Assembly (NCBI GenBank): GCA_036874045.1
Contig: CM072347.1
Location: 622,501 to 686,500 of the forward strand
DNA: 64,000 nt
DNA from: Cymodocea nodosa
Lineage: Eukaryota; Streptophyta; Magnoliopsida; Alismatales; Cymodoceaceae
Direction: 5' to 3'
The notes beneath the pieces were generated by a model. That model searched no databases. It was not told where the DNA came from and saw nothing but the letters and a program-made list of their open reading frames with translations. The translations under genes and the position numbers were made by a program. This document shows, piece by piece, positions 1 through 8,699 of this stretch. Every line of letters starts with the position of its first letter. Position 1 is the first letter of the stretch.

Positions 1-1363
1 TCATTATTTTAAGTAGTTTTTATTGATCTATCCTTTAATTGTGACAGTGCATTGTATCGATTTTATGAACATATGACAAGTCCAATTCCCTTTACATCTC
101 ATCTATGTAAACATTATAAATTTCACTACAATGTGGGTATAAGAGAATATAGGTATGGGAAAGGAAATTTGTTCTTGTTCTATGAGTTATTTAGGTACTC
201 ACATGGATGTCAAGGAAGAGAATTATCATGAACCATACCTTTGTTTTGATTTCTCTTTTCTTTGAGCGTAGTAAATCAGGTATGCTTCTTTTAGCCTTTA
301 CCTTATTTATTATGAATCAAATGCATGATAACTTACCTTGAAAATAATGCACGGTTTGGGTAAAGAGAGCTTGCATGATTTATTATGAATTTTGTGTTTA
401 TTTAGATAGTATACTGTTGTTGTGATTTTTGTTTAGGATTATTTCTGTTCAAATCTAGACATTTATTTATTTGTGATTAAAGTCAATTCTAATTATCTTG
501 AACGCCATGCATGATCTTGGTTTTTGCTTTTTGTGCCTCCTGATTTATTAGTTTCGGTAATCATAGAGTGCGGAAGAACATAGCACTGTCGATGCAACCA
601 TGGAGAGGGAGAAAGACACGTAACTTATATTAAGTGATTACAGCACACGCATAAAATCTTTATAATCCTAATTTTAGTATGATTATTTATACGATGGTTA
701 TCCTTTATATTTGATCATAGGCGGAGCTTGAACTGCAGTTGAATTGGATGGCCAGCCTTGTCCCTCCTTCCACCTCTCTTCTCTCTTTACTTCATATTAT
801 TATTACTATTAAAGTCACCAGAATTATTTCAAAAATTTCATGCATGAGTCATGAATCTGGAAGCTTAGAATTATAAATCAAGGTAAATTAGTGCGCCCTC
901 AAATTTAACCAGTTATATCTTTATCAATTCTTAATGAATTCGAGTAAAACAAGAATTCACATGAAAATATTTAAAAGCTTTTTGGGACAACAAAAAACTG
1001 GAGCTGAGATGATCACCTAAGATTGACTTCCGTAAAATTTCATGGATTTAAATCACACTCAATCCATCACGAAAAACTTTGAGATTTTGCATCATGTTAA
1101 AATTTTGATTCACCAATGCTCTCAGAAAATACAGAGCGAACCACTTTGTGGTATTATTTATAAATTTACAACAAAAGTTCATCGATGAATGGATGTCTCT
1201 AAACAGTAATTTCTCACTAAGATACAATATACGCAGAATCATTTTTCCAAAATGAATTGAAACAAACAAATTAAATTTAGAAACATATATCACTCCTGGG
1301 AATAAATAACTCACTGTAGAACCATATTACTGCGGCGTGCCTTCGAATGTTTTTGTGAAGTAA
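1..1363. other. Gene-free 3' flank of the decarboxylase, AT-rich (unit 1; recurs in all units)
   Basis: Nothing coding is supported here. An 88-codon open frame on the minus strand (1048-1314) lies just downstream of the decarboxylase stop. It has a low-complexity hydrophobic composition, no recognisable domain and no independent promoter, and is best taken as 3' untranslated or flanking sequence. No canonical AATAAA was seen close behind the minus-strand stop; a less canonical plant signal is likely. The left part of this stretch could hold decayed 5' parts of the chromovirus that ends the preceding unit, but I could not recognise gag, protease or an LTR. Confidence 0.6.
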
Positions 1364-2908
1364 TCACTTAGAACTCGAAGTCAACAGCAACTCATCAGCC
1401 ATTTCTTTGACGAGCTTCCAGGCGGCGAGGACGTGCGTCTCGTCCGTCAAGGTGGCACCGACGGCGAATCGTATCACGTACACACCGCCGAGCACGGTGT
1501 GCGTCATGTACGCCCTGCCGCTCTCGTTGATCTTCACGAGAAGCCTCTGGTTCAGAGCATTTGTCTCCTCCTGCCCTTCCATGGAAATGGCGGACTTGGC
1601 CGGGTTGAGACGGAAGCAGACCAATGCGAATCTCCTGGGCACCACCACCTCGAAACGGGAGTCGCACCTCACCATCCGCTCGAAGGTCCTGGCCAGGTGC
1701 ACGTCGCTCCTGATGTGGGAGCGCAGGTTTCGGGCGCCGTAACATCGGATGACCATGTACAGCTTCAACGCCCTGAAGCGTCGCCCCACCCCTACCTGCC
1801 AGTCCTTGTAGTCCACCACCGCCCCCGTCTCGGTGGCCCGATTCTTCAGGTACTCCGGGTCGATGTTCAGGGACTCCACCAGGGGGGTGCGGTCCCTCAC
1901 CCAAAGGCAGCAACAGTCCAGGCACGTCAAAAGCCACTTGTGCGGGCTCATGCTAATCGAGTCCACCCGCTCCAACCCCTCGAAGTGATGCCTGAACTCG
2001 GGGCATATGCACGCACTCCCGGCGTACGCCGCGTCCACGTGCACCCAAGCTTGGTGGCTCCTCGCCACATCCGCTAAGGCACCTACCGGGTCCACCGCCG
2101 TGGACGAGGTGGTGCCCACCGTGGCGCAGAAGTAGGTGGGCACCAGCCCCGCCGCCACATCCGCGTCCATGGCCTCCTTCAGACACTGGGGCGACAGGGA
2201 GAAGGCCGACTCCTGATGCGTCTTGATCGCCCTCACGTTGCACGGTGCGAACCCGGCGATCTTACAGGCCTTGGTGAAGGTGGAGTGTGTCTGATCCGAG
2301 GCGTAGGCCGTCAGGCTGCTGGCGTCCTTCAGGCCGTGGCGCTTCATGGTGGAGTCCCTGGCGGCCACGAGGGTGCACAGCATGGCCTCGCTGGTGGTGG
2401 CCTGGACGACGCCGCCACCTGTACCTCCGCTAGAGAAGTGGAAGCAGGTGGGGAGATGGAGGAGTTGCGCCATCCAGTCCACGACTAGAGTCTCCAGCTC
2501 GGTGACGGCTGGGGAGGCGAGCCAGTTGAAGGACACGGGGTTGAGAGCGGAGGCGAGGAGGTCCGCGGAGAGGGCTGCGGAAGACAGCGTGGCGGAGAAG
2601 TAGGCGAAGAAGTTGGGACTGGCCCAGTGGGTCATGCCGGGGAGGACGGCGGAGGAGATCTCCCTCAGCACCGCATCGAAGGGCTCGGGGTTTGGGGGCG
2701 GGGACGAGGGGAGGAGAGGCCGGAGGTATCCCGGCTCCACCGACGGGAGGACGGGGTATGTCCCGACGGATCTGTAGTAGTCGAGGATGAAATCGACGGT
2801 CTTGTGGGATTGGTCCTTGAATTCGTCGAGGTCCAGTGGGTTGAAGCCTTGGACGGAAGGAGGAGAAAGCAGCATCTCATGCTGAGTGGGTGGGTCGATA
2901 CTTCCCAT
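1364..2908 (-). CDS. TDC: Aromatic L-amino acid decarboxylase, tryptophan decarboxylase-like (copy 1)
   Basis: This is a PLP-dependent group II decarboxylase that removes CO2 from an aromatic amino acid (tryptophan to tryptamine, or tyrosine/DOPA to tyramine/dopamine), probably in the cytosol because no signal or transit peptide is evident. The single 514-codon exon fits the usual plant length and intronless form. Visible landmarks are THWASPNFFAYF (93-104), a glycine-rich segment with TTSEA (171-175), ASDQTHST with the PLP-stacking His208, HVDAAYAG with PLP-nitrogen-binding Asp292, and SPHKW with Schiff-base Lys324. PEYLKN carries Tyr353, where aldehyde synthases have Phe, so decarboxylation is expected. 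Gly375 in VGVGRRFR is Gly as in Catharanthus TDC rather than Ser as in poppy TyDC, which leans towards an indolic substrate. The MGSI start has A at -3 and G at +4. The family is secure; the substrate is inferred. Confidence 0.95.
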   Translation of the reverse strand: MGSIDPPTQHEMLLSPPSVQGFNPLDLDEFKDQSHKTVDFILDYYRSVGTYPVLPSVEPGYLRPLLPSSPPPNPEPFDAVLREISSAVLPGMTHWASPNFFAYFSATLSSAALSADLLASALNPVSFNWLASPAVTELETLVVDWMAQLLHLPTCFHFSSGGTGGGVVQATTSEAMLCTLVAARDSTMKRHGLKDASSLTAYASDQTHSTFTKACKIAGFAPCNVRAIKTHQESAFSLSPQCLKEAMDADVAAGLVPTYFCATVGTTSSTAVDPVGALADVARSHQAWVHVDAAYAGSACICPEFRHHFEGLERVDSISMSPHKWLLTCLDCCCLWVRDRTPLVESLNIDPEYLKNRATETGAVVDYKDWQVGVGRRFRALKLYMVIRCYGARNLRSHIRSDVHLARTFERMVRCDSRFEVVVPRRFALVCFRLNPAKSAISMEGQEETNALNQRLLVKINESGRAYMTHTVLGGVYVIRFAVGATLTDETHVLAAWKLVKEMADELLLTSSSK

Positions 2909-3240
2909 GTTGCTTCGTTCGAGTTGGGCGGAGACGATTGATTGATGGATGGATGGATCGAATGCAGGTGGGAGAGGGAAGCTGGATCGATGTGGCGGAG
3001 GGTCAGTCTAAGGTATTAGGATTGATTGATGGATGTACGTTGTTGTGAAGAAGTTGGCGCTGCGAGGCATCGATTTAAATAGCAACACCAACGTACGTAC
3101 ATTACACCCATCCAATGAATTACGAACCAGAGGAGGAGGAAGCTTCGGGTTAGGACGAGAAAAAAATTTCACCAAGTCGTAGAGTCCAAAGGATGCCACG
3201 CAGCCGCCACCCATTTGGATTTTGTGAAGGACACGTGGTA
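2909..3240 (-). promoter_or_regulatory. Promoter and 5' leader of decarboxylase copy 1
   Basis: Read on the minus strand, a TATTTAAA box lies at 3074-3081, about 165 bp before the ATG, which implies a leader of roughly 130 nt. A G-box CACGTG sits at 3232-3237. The leader has short tetranucleotide runs of the ATCC/ATCA type just before the start codon. The assignment is strengthened because G-box, a GAAGCTTCCTC block, TATA box and leader all recur in the same order in the inverted copy at 4592-4856. The transcription start is inferred, not seen. Confidence 0.75.
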
Positions 3241-3271
3241 TCATCCTTTGAAATGATCAAGGGCTCCGTCG

Positions 3272-3294
3272 CACAAGTCAGCGGACGACCAAGA
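3272..3294 (+). repeat. 23-bp direct repeat, left copy
   Basis: It reads cacaagtcagcggacgacc then aaga and is identical to 4400-4422 in the same orientation, 1,128 bp away. The match stops sharply on both sides. Unlike the promoter pair around it, which is inverted, this pair is direct, so it is not simply part of the same inverted duplication. Copies recur at unit offsets of 9,946 bp. Confidence 0.85.
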
Positions 3295-4399
3295 AGATCA
3301 TCCGCACGCCTCCGGTACGTTTGTGGTCAGGACTCGTTTAGCCTCCTTACCGGCGCCATCCACCGTAAATTACAAATATATTCTTGAACTTACTATTTTA
3401 TCCTACAATCAATTGATAACGAGAGAGAAAGTTCATCCTTTGTTAACTCAGGTTTTATCCTTAAATCCTATATTTACATTTTCTTATTATTTCATATGAT
3501 ATTATTTGATAACAATCATCTTTTATCGTCATAAATTGTAAAATTCATATTTTAGGATAAAAGCTATATTTTATCATCATAAATCATATTACATCATTTT
3601 CTATTGTAAAAATCATATTTTGTGTATAAACTTGTGACGAGTATTGGACAATTGTATATAATTAAATTTATATTCTGTTACTTTTAGTTATTTTTTGTCA
3701 CGTTCCTTAGTATATATAAATATTCATATTTCTGTTAATTTTTTGTAATTTTCTCTTTCATTATTTTATATAACTTTTTGAATCTTTCTTCCTATTTCTT
3801 TTCATTAATTCCTGAAATAAGGCGGCGTATGAGTTTGGTTGTGATCATTAATCCCACTTCGACCAATTCAAAGTATAATGTGCAAAAAGCAGAAATGCAT
3901 ATCCGCACGTAGCATTTTACAAATACAACGTTTGCAAATTAAAGGCTATGAAAGAGGAAAATGAACTCTCTTTCTCTCGGTGTACCACGTGGAAATAAGA
4001 ATAAAGATGCCACTCATCGGCCAACCATCTTCGTGGAAAAGGTTTGGTTGACGCTTACGGATGTAATTGTAATATGGCATTGAAGTAAATTTATACAAGT
4101 AATACCCGTAAATATAAAATAAGTCACAAATGTAGAATAATTTTATATAAATTAATGTAAAGAGTAAACTTTGAGTAATAGATGATAAAACTTTTTACAT
4201 ATTATCAATTAATTTTAAGATAAAATGTTACGTTGAAAAAGTCATGCATACCTGCAAATGCAAGCTGACGTGGGACAATCAAGTTACCGAAAGAACATTC
4301 TATTAATTTGATCATATGACGTACAAAGTCATGGTTTCTATTATATATATAATCGACTAAATCAATTTTAAAAAATGTTAGAGCAAGTACGTTCGTTCT

Positions 4400-4422
4400 C
4401 ACAAGTCAGCGGACGACCAAGA
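4400..4422 (+). repeat. 23-bp direct repeat, right copy
   Basis: It is identical to 3272-3294 and lies about 170 bp outside the G-box of the orphan promoter, while the left copy lies about 35 bp outside the G-box of the gene promoter. It could be a short transposition or repair footprint, or a shared upstream element. The sequence does not decide. Confidence 0.85.
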
Positions 4423-4591
4423 CTTATTCCAACGAATCCGTGACGACGCCGTAGGTGGCTGCCTCATCACGAGTTAAACCTTAAAAATCGTAAATATCGA
4501 CAGTCGAAGATGGACGCGGCGTGTGGTAATCAGATTGTCCAGGTAGATGACGCTTGCTTAACTTCGTATCAAGACTTCCCAACAGGAATTT

Positions 4592-4856
4592 TTACCACGT
4601 GGGCGCCTACAACCCTGAGTACGACCAGAAGCTTCCTCATCAGTTTCTTAATTCCTCACGTACCCATGCATGAATTTTATGATGGATGCTTTTTGTGCGA
4701 ACATTGTTGTCGCTAGCTATATTTAAATCGAAGCTCGGCCGCGCAAGTTCTTCACAACAACGTACATCCATCTACAGCTTGCGACCATCAATCAATCCTA
4801 ATACCTTAGACGATCGATCGATCGATCGATCGTCTCCGGGCCAACTCGAACGAACC
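4592..4856 (+). promoter_or_regulatory. Orphan inverted copy of the decarboxylase promoter and leader (unit 1)
   Basis: Read on the plus strand, this matches the minus-strand promoter at 2909-3240 in order: G-box CACGTG (4596-4601), GAAGCTTCCTC (about 4628), TATATTTAAA (4718-4727), a 24-bp identical leader block (4748-4771 against 3029-3052) and a 26-bp identical block (4786-4811 against 3006-3031). The final shared piece is ccaactcgaacgaa (4841-4854). Homology ends where the ATG of the real gene sits, and no decarboxylase codons follow. It looks like the promoter of a former divergent paralogue whose coding region was lost or replaced. Whether it still fires is unknown. Confidence 0.85.
4809..4834. 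repeat. 26-bp perfect palindrome built of GATC units
   Basis: A (GATC)n run framed by GAC and GTC reads the same on both strands. It lies in the leader part of the orphan promoter and replaces about 75 bp of the corresponding real leader, between the shared CTTAGAC and CGTCTCCG words. The other units carry the same length (for example 14755-14780). Confidence 0.9.
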
Positions 4857-5316
4857 AATATTTGTTAGACGAGCGTTGGTAGTCCTTCTCGGGGGCGTTG
4901 ATGATCTCGATTGGAGTTTCCAACCTTTGGTTGGCATACACATGAGCGACGATGGTTGTCCTTCACGTAGTTTTGTCGATCAACGGAGGAAGAGCGTATT
5001 AGCATGATTGAAAAGCGGAGAATGAGGATGGAATGGTACTTCCGATCTTATTGAACACTATTTTCCACAAAATATCCTTTCAATGAGTATCGTATTTTTA
5101 TTTTATTTTGTTTTGTTTGCTCTTCGATTATATCTCGTCATGTACCATAGATTTTATCTTGAAAATAAAGTCTATTGTATTGGAGGTGACAATTTTCTCT
5201 AAGTAGAACGACGGCAAATCATCTTGTTATTCGTGGATGGCAACACATTGGAGAACAACTGTTGGATCGACGTGTGGTTAGTCTAGAGTTGATTGTTTAG
5301 AAGACTGAAAGGACAC

Positions 5317-5348
<32 letters not shown>
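5317..5348. repeat. (TCAA)8 microsatellite
   Basis: There are eight perfect TCAA units followed by AA. I counted the same eight units in units 1 to 6 (for example near 15263, 25209, 35155, 45097 and 55043). The absence of length change is informative about the age of the array. Confidence 0.95.
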
Positions 5349-5350
<2 letters not shown>

Positions 5351-5620
5351 GGATACAAGTAGCATAAAACCATCTAAATTAACACATACGCAAGTATCTC
5401 TATGACAGGCGTAGTTGCATGAAAGTTGTGATTGCAATACGTTGGATGAGCAGTTGGTGGTTCGCACAAACCTGTGGAGTGCATGAAAGCTGTTCGTTCA
5501 AGTGATGCAGTCTAGGATAGGCAAGTTGATGGCAGCGTGTTCGCATGATTTTGAGTGATCCACATTTTTTTCCCAATGCATACGGATGACTTCGGGTGCA
5601 TTAGACAATATACTTTTATT

Positions 5621-5647
5621 AATCTTCTTTACAATAGAAAGAAGATT
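5621..5647. repeat. Perfect hairpin, 10-bp stem and 7-nt loop
   Basis: aatcttcttt (5621-5630) and aaagaagatt (5638-5647) are exact reverse complements around the loop acaatag. No T run follows that would suggest a Pol III terminator, and no gene adjoins, so this is recorded only as structure. Confidence 0.8.
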
Positions 5648-6139
5648 GAGGAAGGGCACTACTTAATGACTCTTCTCCAGGTGACAGATGAAGAGGTTCG
5701 AAAGCACAACAAAGGACATGCTCTTTTGTGATAGAATATATGGATGATGGGAAGTGGGATCGGAGGCATTTTTGTTCATAGTTTTATTTGACTTTTATTT
5801 AATTATCTTACCAAAACATTATCCCCTTTTACCATGAATTGTAATTATCGTACATATGATGTATATATTATTTACAATGTCCTTGTAATTAGTTGTAAAT
5901 ATTTTTGTACTTTGGACTAGTCAATAATGTAGTTCTAACTTAGTTTAATTCGTGAGATTAATTAGCACCCTATTCCTTATAGTTTTTTAAGATTGATTCA
6001 CGACTTCTTGCAGATTTCACCAATACTTGTTCACATACTTCGTTAGACGTCGTACACTTAGTTATTTTAAACTTAAAGTTAAATATTTTCAAATAAGTTT
6101 TTAGCTTCGTTGCAAAAGAATTGGCCTAACCAATTTAGG

Positions 6140-6440
6140 ATTCCGGAAGGTTTAGGTTTAATTTAATTTAATTTAATTAGGTTAGGATAGTTATGGATAA
6201 ATTAGATTTAGTTATGACAATTAGATGCAGTTTAATTTAAATTTAGGTTAGTGGAAATCTAGATATAGTTTATTAATAGCTTTATATTTAGGAGTAGGAT
6301 TAAGTTAGATTTAGTTGGGAGTAGTTTAAATTCGTTTTAGAATGGCTTTAGTGTTAAATTAGATTTTACATTAAGTTAGTCATGACGTAGGATAACTAAA
6401 TCTTAGTTATAAATTTAGGCATAGTTTGAATTTAGTTTAG
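6140..6440. repeat. Low-complexity TTTAG/TTTAATT-rich tract
   Basis: The plus strand is dominated by irregular words such as tttag, ttaggtta, gatttagtt and repeated ttaat (around 6158-6180). It resembles a decayed short-period repeat, distantly like the plant telomere motif TTTAGGG, but no run of exact units remains. It abuts the presumed LTR end. Confidence 0.55.
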
Positions 6441-6449
6441 ATGTAATAG

Positions 6450-6786
6450 AAATGGTATGCGTCAGTTGTGCACTACTTTGTGATCGAGTACTCACCGTCG
6501 CCGTATCGAGGAATGGAAGGAAGCAAGAAGGAAAACATTAGAAGAGAAGGTAGAAAGATGAAAGTTTTATTGATAAATGGACTACCAAGGCAAAGAACCT
6601 TGACAATCCAAAACAAGATGTCCTTAGCTTTTAAATAGGAAAACAAGGATAATGTGTAATTACTAACTGATAGCAATTACTAAACATAGGAAATGCTAAT
6701 TAAGATACTAATTACTCCTTCCATGTGCAGGAATGGAAAATCCAGTGGAGGCCCCATAGATTGGGCCTTAATTTGGGGTAATGACA
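6450..6786 (-). mobile_element. Probable 3' LTR of the chromovirus relic (unit 1)
   Basis: On the minus strand a purine-rich GGGGGAAGC tract ends at 6787 and is followed by TGTCATTACC, the layout of a polypurine tract meeting an LTR that starts TGT. Within the segment are TATTTAAA (6630-6637) and AATAAA (6566-6571), plausible promoter and poly(A) signals with a short R region between. The far end near 6450 is a guess, since no second LTR exists in the unit to align and no target-site duplication can be defined. Confidence 0.55.
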
Positions 6787-7310
6787 GCTTCCCCCGAAAT
6801 ATCTGGAAAGTAGTTAAGGAATTCACTATAATCAAACCAAGTAGCTTCTTCTTTAGTCCATGCATGCCACTGAATTAATAGTTGAGGGACTAGTTGTTCA
6901 TCACGATGGATTATGCGTTGTTGTAGTACTTTAGCTGGTTGTATTTCAATAGGTGGACTTGGAAGTTCTGGTGAGTTTATTGTTGGAGGACAGTAGTGAT
7001 GTGGTTTCAATTGAGAGACATGAAAGACTGGATGAATTTTTGAGTCGGATGGAAGTTGTAATTCGTAAGTAACCACTCCAACATGTTTACTGATCTTGTA
7101 TGGCCCATAATAGTGAGGTTGATGGAGTTTAGGTGTGTCGCATCCTCTAGTCGAAATTGGTTGGTATGGCTGGAGCTTAACATTGGCTTGATCACCGATG
7201 TTGTACTCCTTCTCACGATGATCCTTATCCTTTATTTGTTTCATCCAGTTTTGTGTTGTTTGGAGGTTACGACGGAGATCTTGTAGGACTTCATCTCTGT
7301 TTCTTGCCTA
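6768..7310 (-). pseudogene. Integrase C-terminal (GPY/F) and chromodomain-like segment of a Ty3/gypsy chromovirus
   Basis: An open stretch reads into the LTR, its last codons overlapping the presumed polypurine tract. It shows the integrase tail motif HYYGPYKISKHVG and IHPVFHVSQLK (around residues 44-80 from the Met at 7244). A chromodomain-like end follows with VLQQRII, LLIQWHAW and EEATWFDY. This order defines chromoviruses, whose chromodomain is thought to guide insertion. It is the best preserved piece of the element but is cut off from the rest of pol by frameshifts, so it should make no working integrase. The clade within chromoviruses was not resolved. Confidence 0.85.
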
Positions 7311-8130
7311 CACCACTAGCCCAATATCTCTGACCATTCTTGGTATATATGACAAGAGCATAGGTGGAGGAGTGTCGTGTAGAGCTTGATATGGGAGGCG
7401 CCTGTGGACGAAAGGTGAGCGACGTTGTAGGAATACTCCACCTAGGAAAGTCATGATGTCCACATAACATTGTAGGTGTAGAGTGGTAGAAGCGCCTAGG
7501 GTAAGTTTCAAGGCATCTATTTAATGCTTCACTTTGGCCATCAGATTTTGGGTGACATGCTGAGCTCATACAGAGCTTTGTTCCCATTTGCGAGAAAAAT
7601 TCCTTCCAGAAGTTGCTAGTAAAAAGGAGATCACGGTCGCTCGCTCGCTATTGTTTTTTGGTACTCCATGCAACTTGACAATGTTGGCGACGAGTGTGTG
7701 GGCTATGGATCGTGCTGAATATGGGTGCTTGAGAGCTAGGAAGTGGTCAAACTTAGTTAGCCAATCTACTACAACCATTATTGTTGTATAACCTTTGGAT
7801 TTTGGCAACCATTGATGAAATCCAAGGCTATGTCATGCCAAGGTTGCTCTGGAATGGGGAGAGGTCGAAGAAGACTTGTTGGCTTAAGGTGCTCTGCTTT
7901 GCATTGTTGGCGTGTGGGACAATTGCAGACATACATACTCCTTTACTTCTTTTGAGATTCCCTTCCAGTAGAAACTCTTTTTTAAGGCCTCTAATGTCTT
8001 CTTGTAGCCTTGGTGTCCTCCTACCTTCTTGTCGTGTACCTCGACAATCAATTATTGACCAATGTTTGTTTTCACTTGATGAAATAGTTTGTGTCATCAA
8101 TATAACATGCCTCCATGGAGAGAATAACAT
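7291..8130 (-). pseudogene. Broken integrase: zinc-binding H2C2 region and DDE core
   Basis: The catalytic core is recognisable from MPKSKGYTTIMVVVDWLTKF (first Asp at about 7764-7766) and KHPYSARSIA. The following SDRD-type Asp is present only in another frame, after a slip in a GCGA-repeat near 7635-7650. The third acidic residue lies in [12 protein letters not shown] in that new frame (7291-7587). A further frame change occurs near 7450, after which [14 protein letters not shown] sequence continues. The zinc-binding part upstream (7828-8130) is also split between frames and has a stop codon. All three DDE positions are visible but cannot be translated together. Confidence 0.85.
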
Positions 8131-8225
8131 GAGTTGGAGAGTTTACCGTCCACATAATCCTACATTTTCTCTCACAAGTAGCTATCTTCTTTGTATGCCC
8201 TTTTGCTTGTAAGAAACCAAGTTGC

Positions 8226-8698
8226 CTAGGGATCTAAAATTGTAGCAGATTCCATATTAATTGTTTGTTGTGATAATGCATTTGCTGCTCCATTATGGCA
8301 CCCCTTTTTGTATTGTACATGAAAATCAAATCTCATGAATTTTAGGAGCCACTTTTGTCGTGCATTAGTGTGTAACCTTTGATCTAATAAGTATATTAAG
8401 CTCTCATGATCCGTTCTAATCATGAATTGTCCACCCAGCAAGTAATTCCTCCAACGCTAAATTGCTATTGCTGAGGTTGTCGTCTCCTTCTCGTATATGG
8501 GAAGATCATGTTTCTTCCTTTAAATGGTTGGCTAAGGAAAGCAATAGGTCTTTCCTTTTGCATCAGTACGACTCCTATGCCGTCTGAGCAAGCGTCGCAT
8601 TCAATCACAAAAGGCTCATTGTAATTGGGAAGTGCTAGAACGAGCACGGTGATCGTGGAGTTTTTGAGTTGTTGGAAAGTGACGTGACATTCCAACAT
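8226..8698 (-). pseudogene. Broken RNase H domain of the chromovirus pol
   Basis: Two open pieces (8465-8698 and 8226-8441) give a gypsy RNase H split by a frameshift after FKGRN. The first has LALPNYNEPFVIECDAC with the expected first catalytic Asp, then GIGVVLMQKERPIAF. The second has RTDHESLIYLLDQRL and ends with AANALSQ, where the family normally has ADALSR; the Asp there has become Asn. Loss of this residue and the frame break make it inactive. Confidence 0.85.
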
Positions 8699-8699
8699 C

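Larger units (their letters stand above)
3241..4591. other. AT-rich spacer between the two divergent promoters (unit 1; recurs in all units)
   Basis: No gene is supported. The centre (about 3370-3800) is very AT-rich, with scattered ATTTTATCAT-type words. A further G-box occurs at 3986-3991. A 23-bp direct repeat lies near each end (3272-3294 and 4400-4422). Short open frames here and on either side (for example 3193-3387 plus and 4205-4402 minus) are chance frames without recognisable content. Confidence 0.6.
4857..6449. other. Gene-free region between orphan promoter and retroelement LTR (unit 1; recurs in units 2-6)
   Basis: No coding region is recognisable on either strand. It holds a (TCAA)8 microsatellite (5317-5348), a perfect hairpin (5621-5647) and a low-complexity TTTAG-rich tract (about 6140-6440). 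A plus-strand transcript from the orphan promoter would run through here and meet stop codons quickly. I could not assign the remainder to a transposon family. Confidence 0.6.

Noticed and set aside
1048..1314. 88-codon minus-strand frame just downstream of the decarboxylase
   Set aside because: It lies in AT-rich 3' flank, has no recognisable domain and no promoter of its own; likely chance or untranslated region.
1..1363. A 5' LTR for the chromovirus relic of the preceding unit
   Set aside because: I looked for the LTR start TGTCATTACC and its TATTTAAA/AATAAA arrangement on the minus strand here and did not find a match.
1433..2077. Long plus-strand open frame (214 codons) and others opposite the decarboxylase
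   Set aside because: They are antisense or shifted-frame shadows of a GC-rich coding region; composition is repetitive His/Gly/Arg/Pro with no domain, and they recur only because the gene does.
4510..4716. 68-codon plus-strand frame overlapping the orphan promoter
   Set aside because: It ends just before the TATA box of the orphan promoter and overlaps sequence explained by promoter homology; no domain seen.
5621..5647. Hairpin as a terminator or small RNA gene
   Set aside because: The stem is perfect, but no adjacent gene, T run or conserved RNA family feature supports a function.
7781..8212. 143-codon plus-strand frame
   Set aside because: It is the antisense of the chromovirus integrase region, whose minus-strand translation gives clear integrase and zinc-binding motifs.
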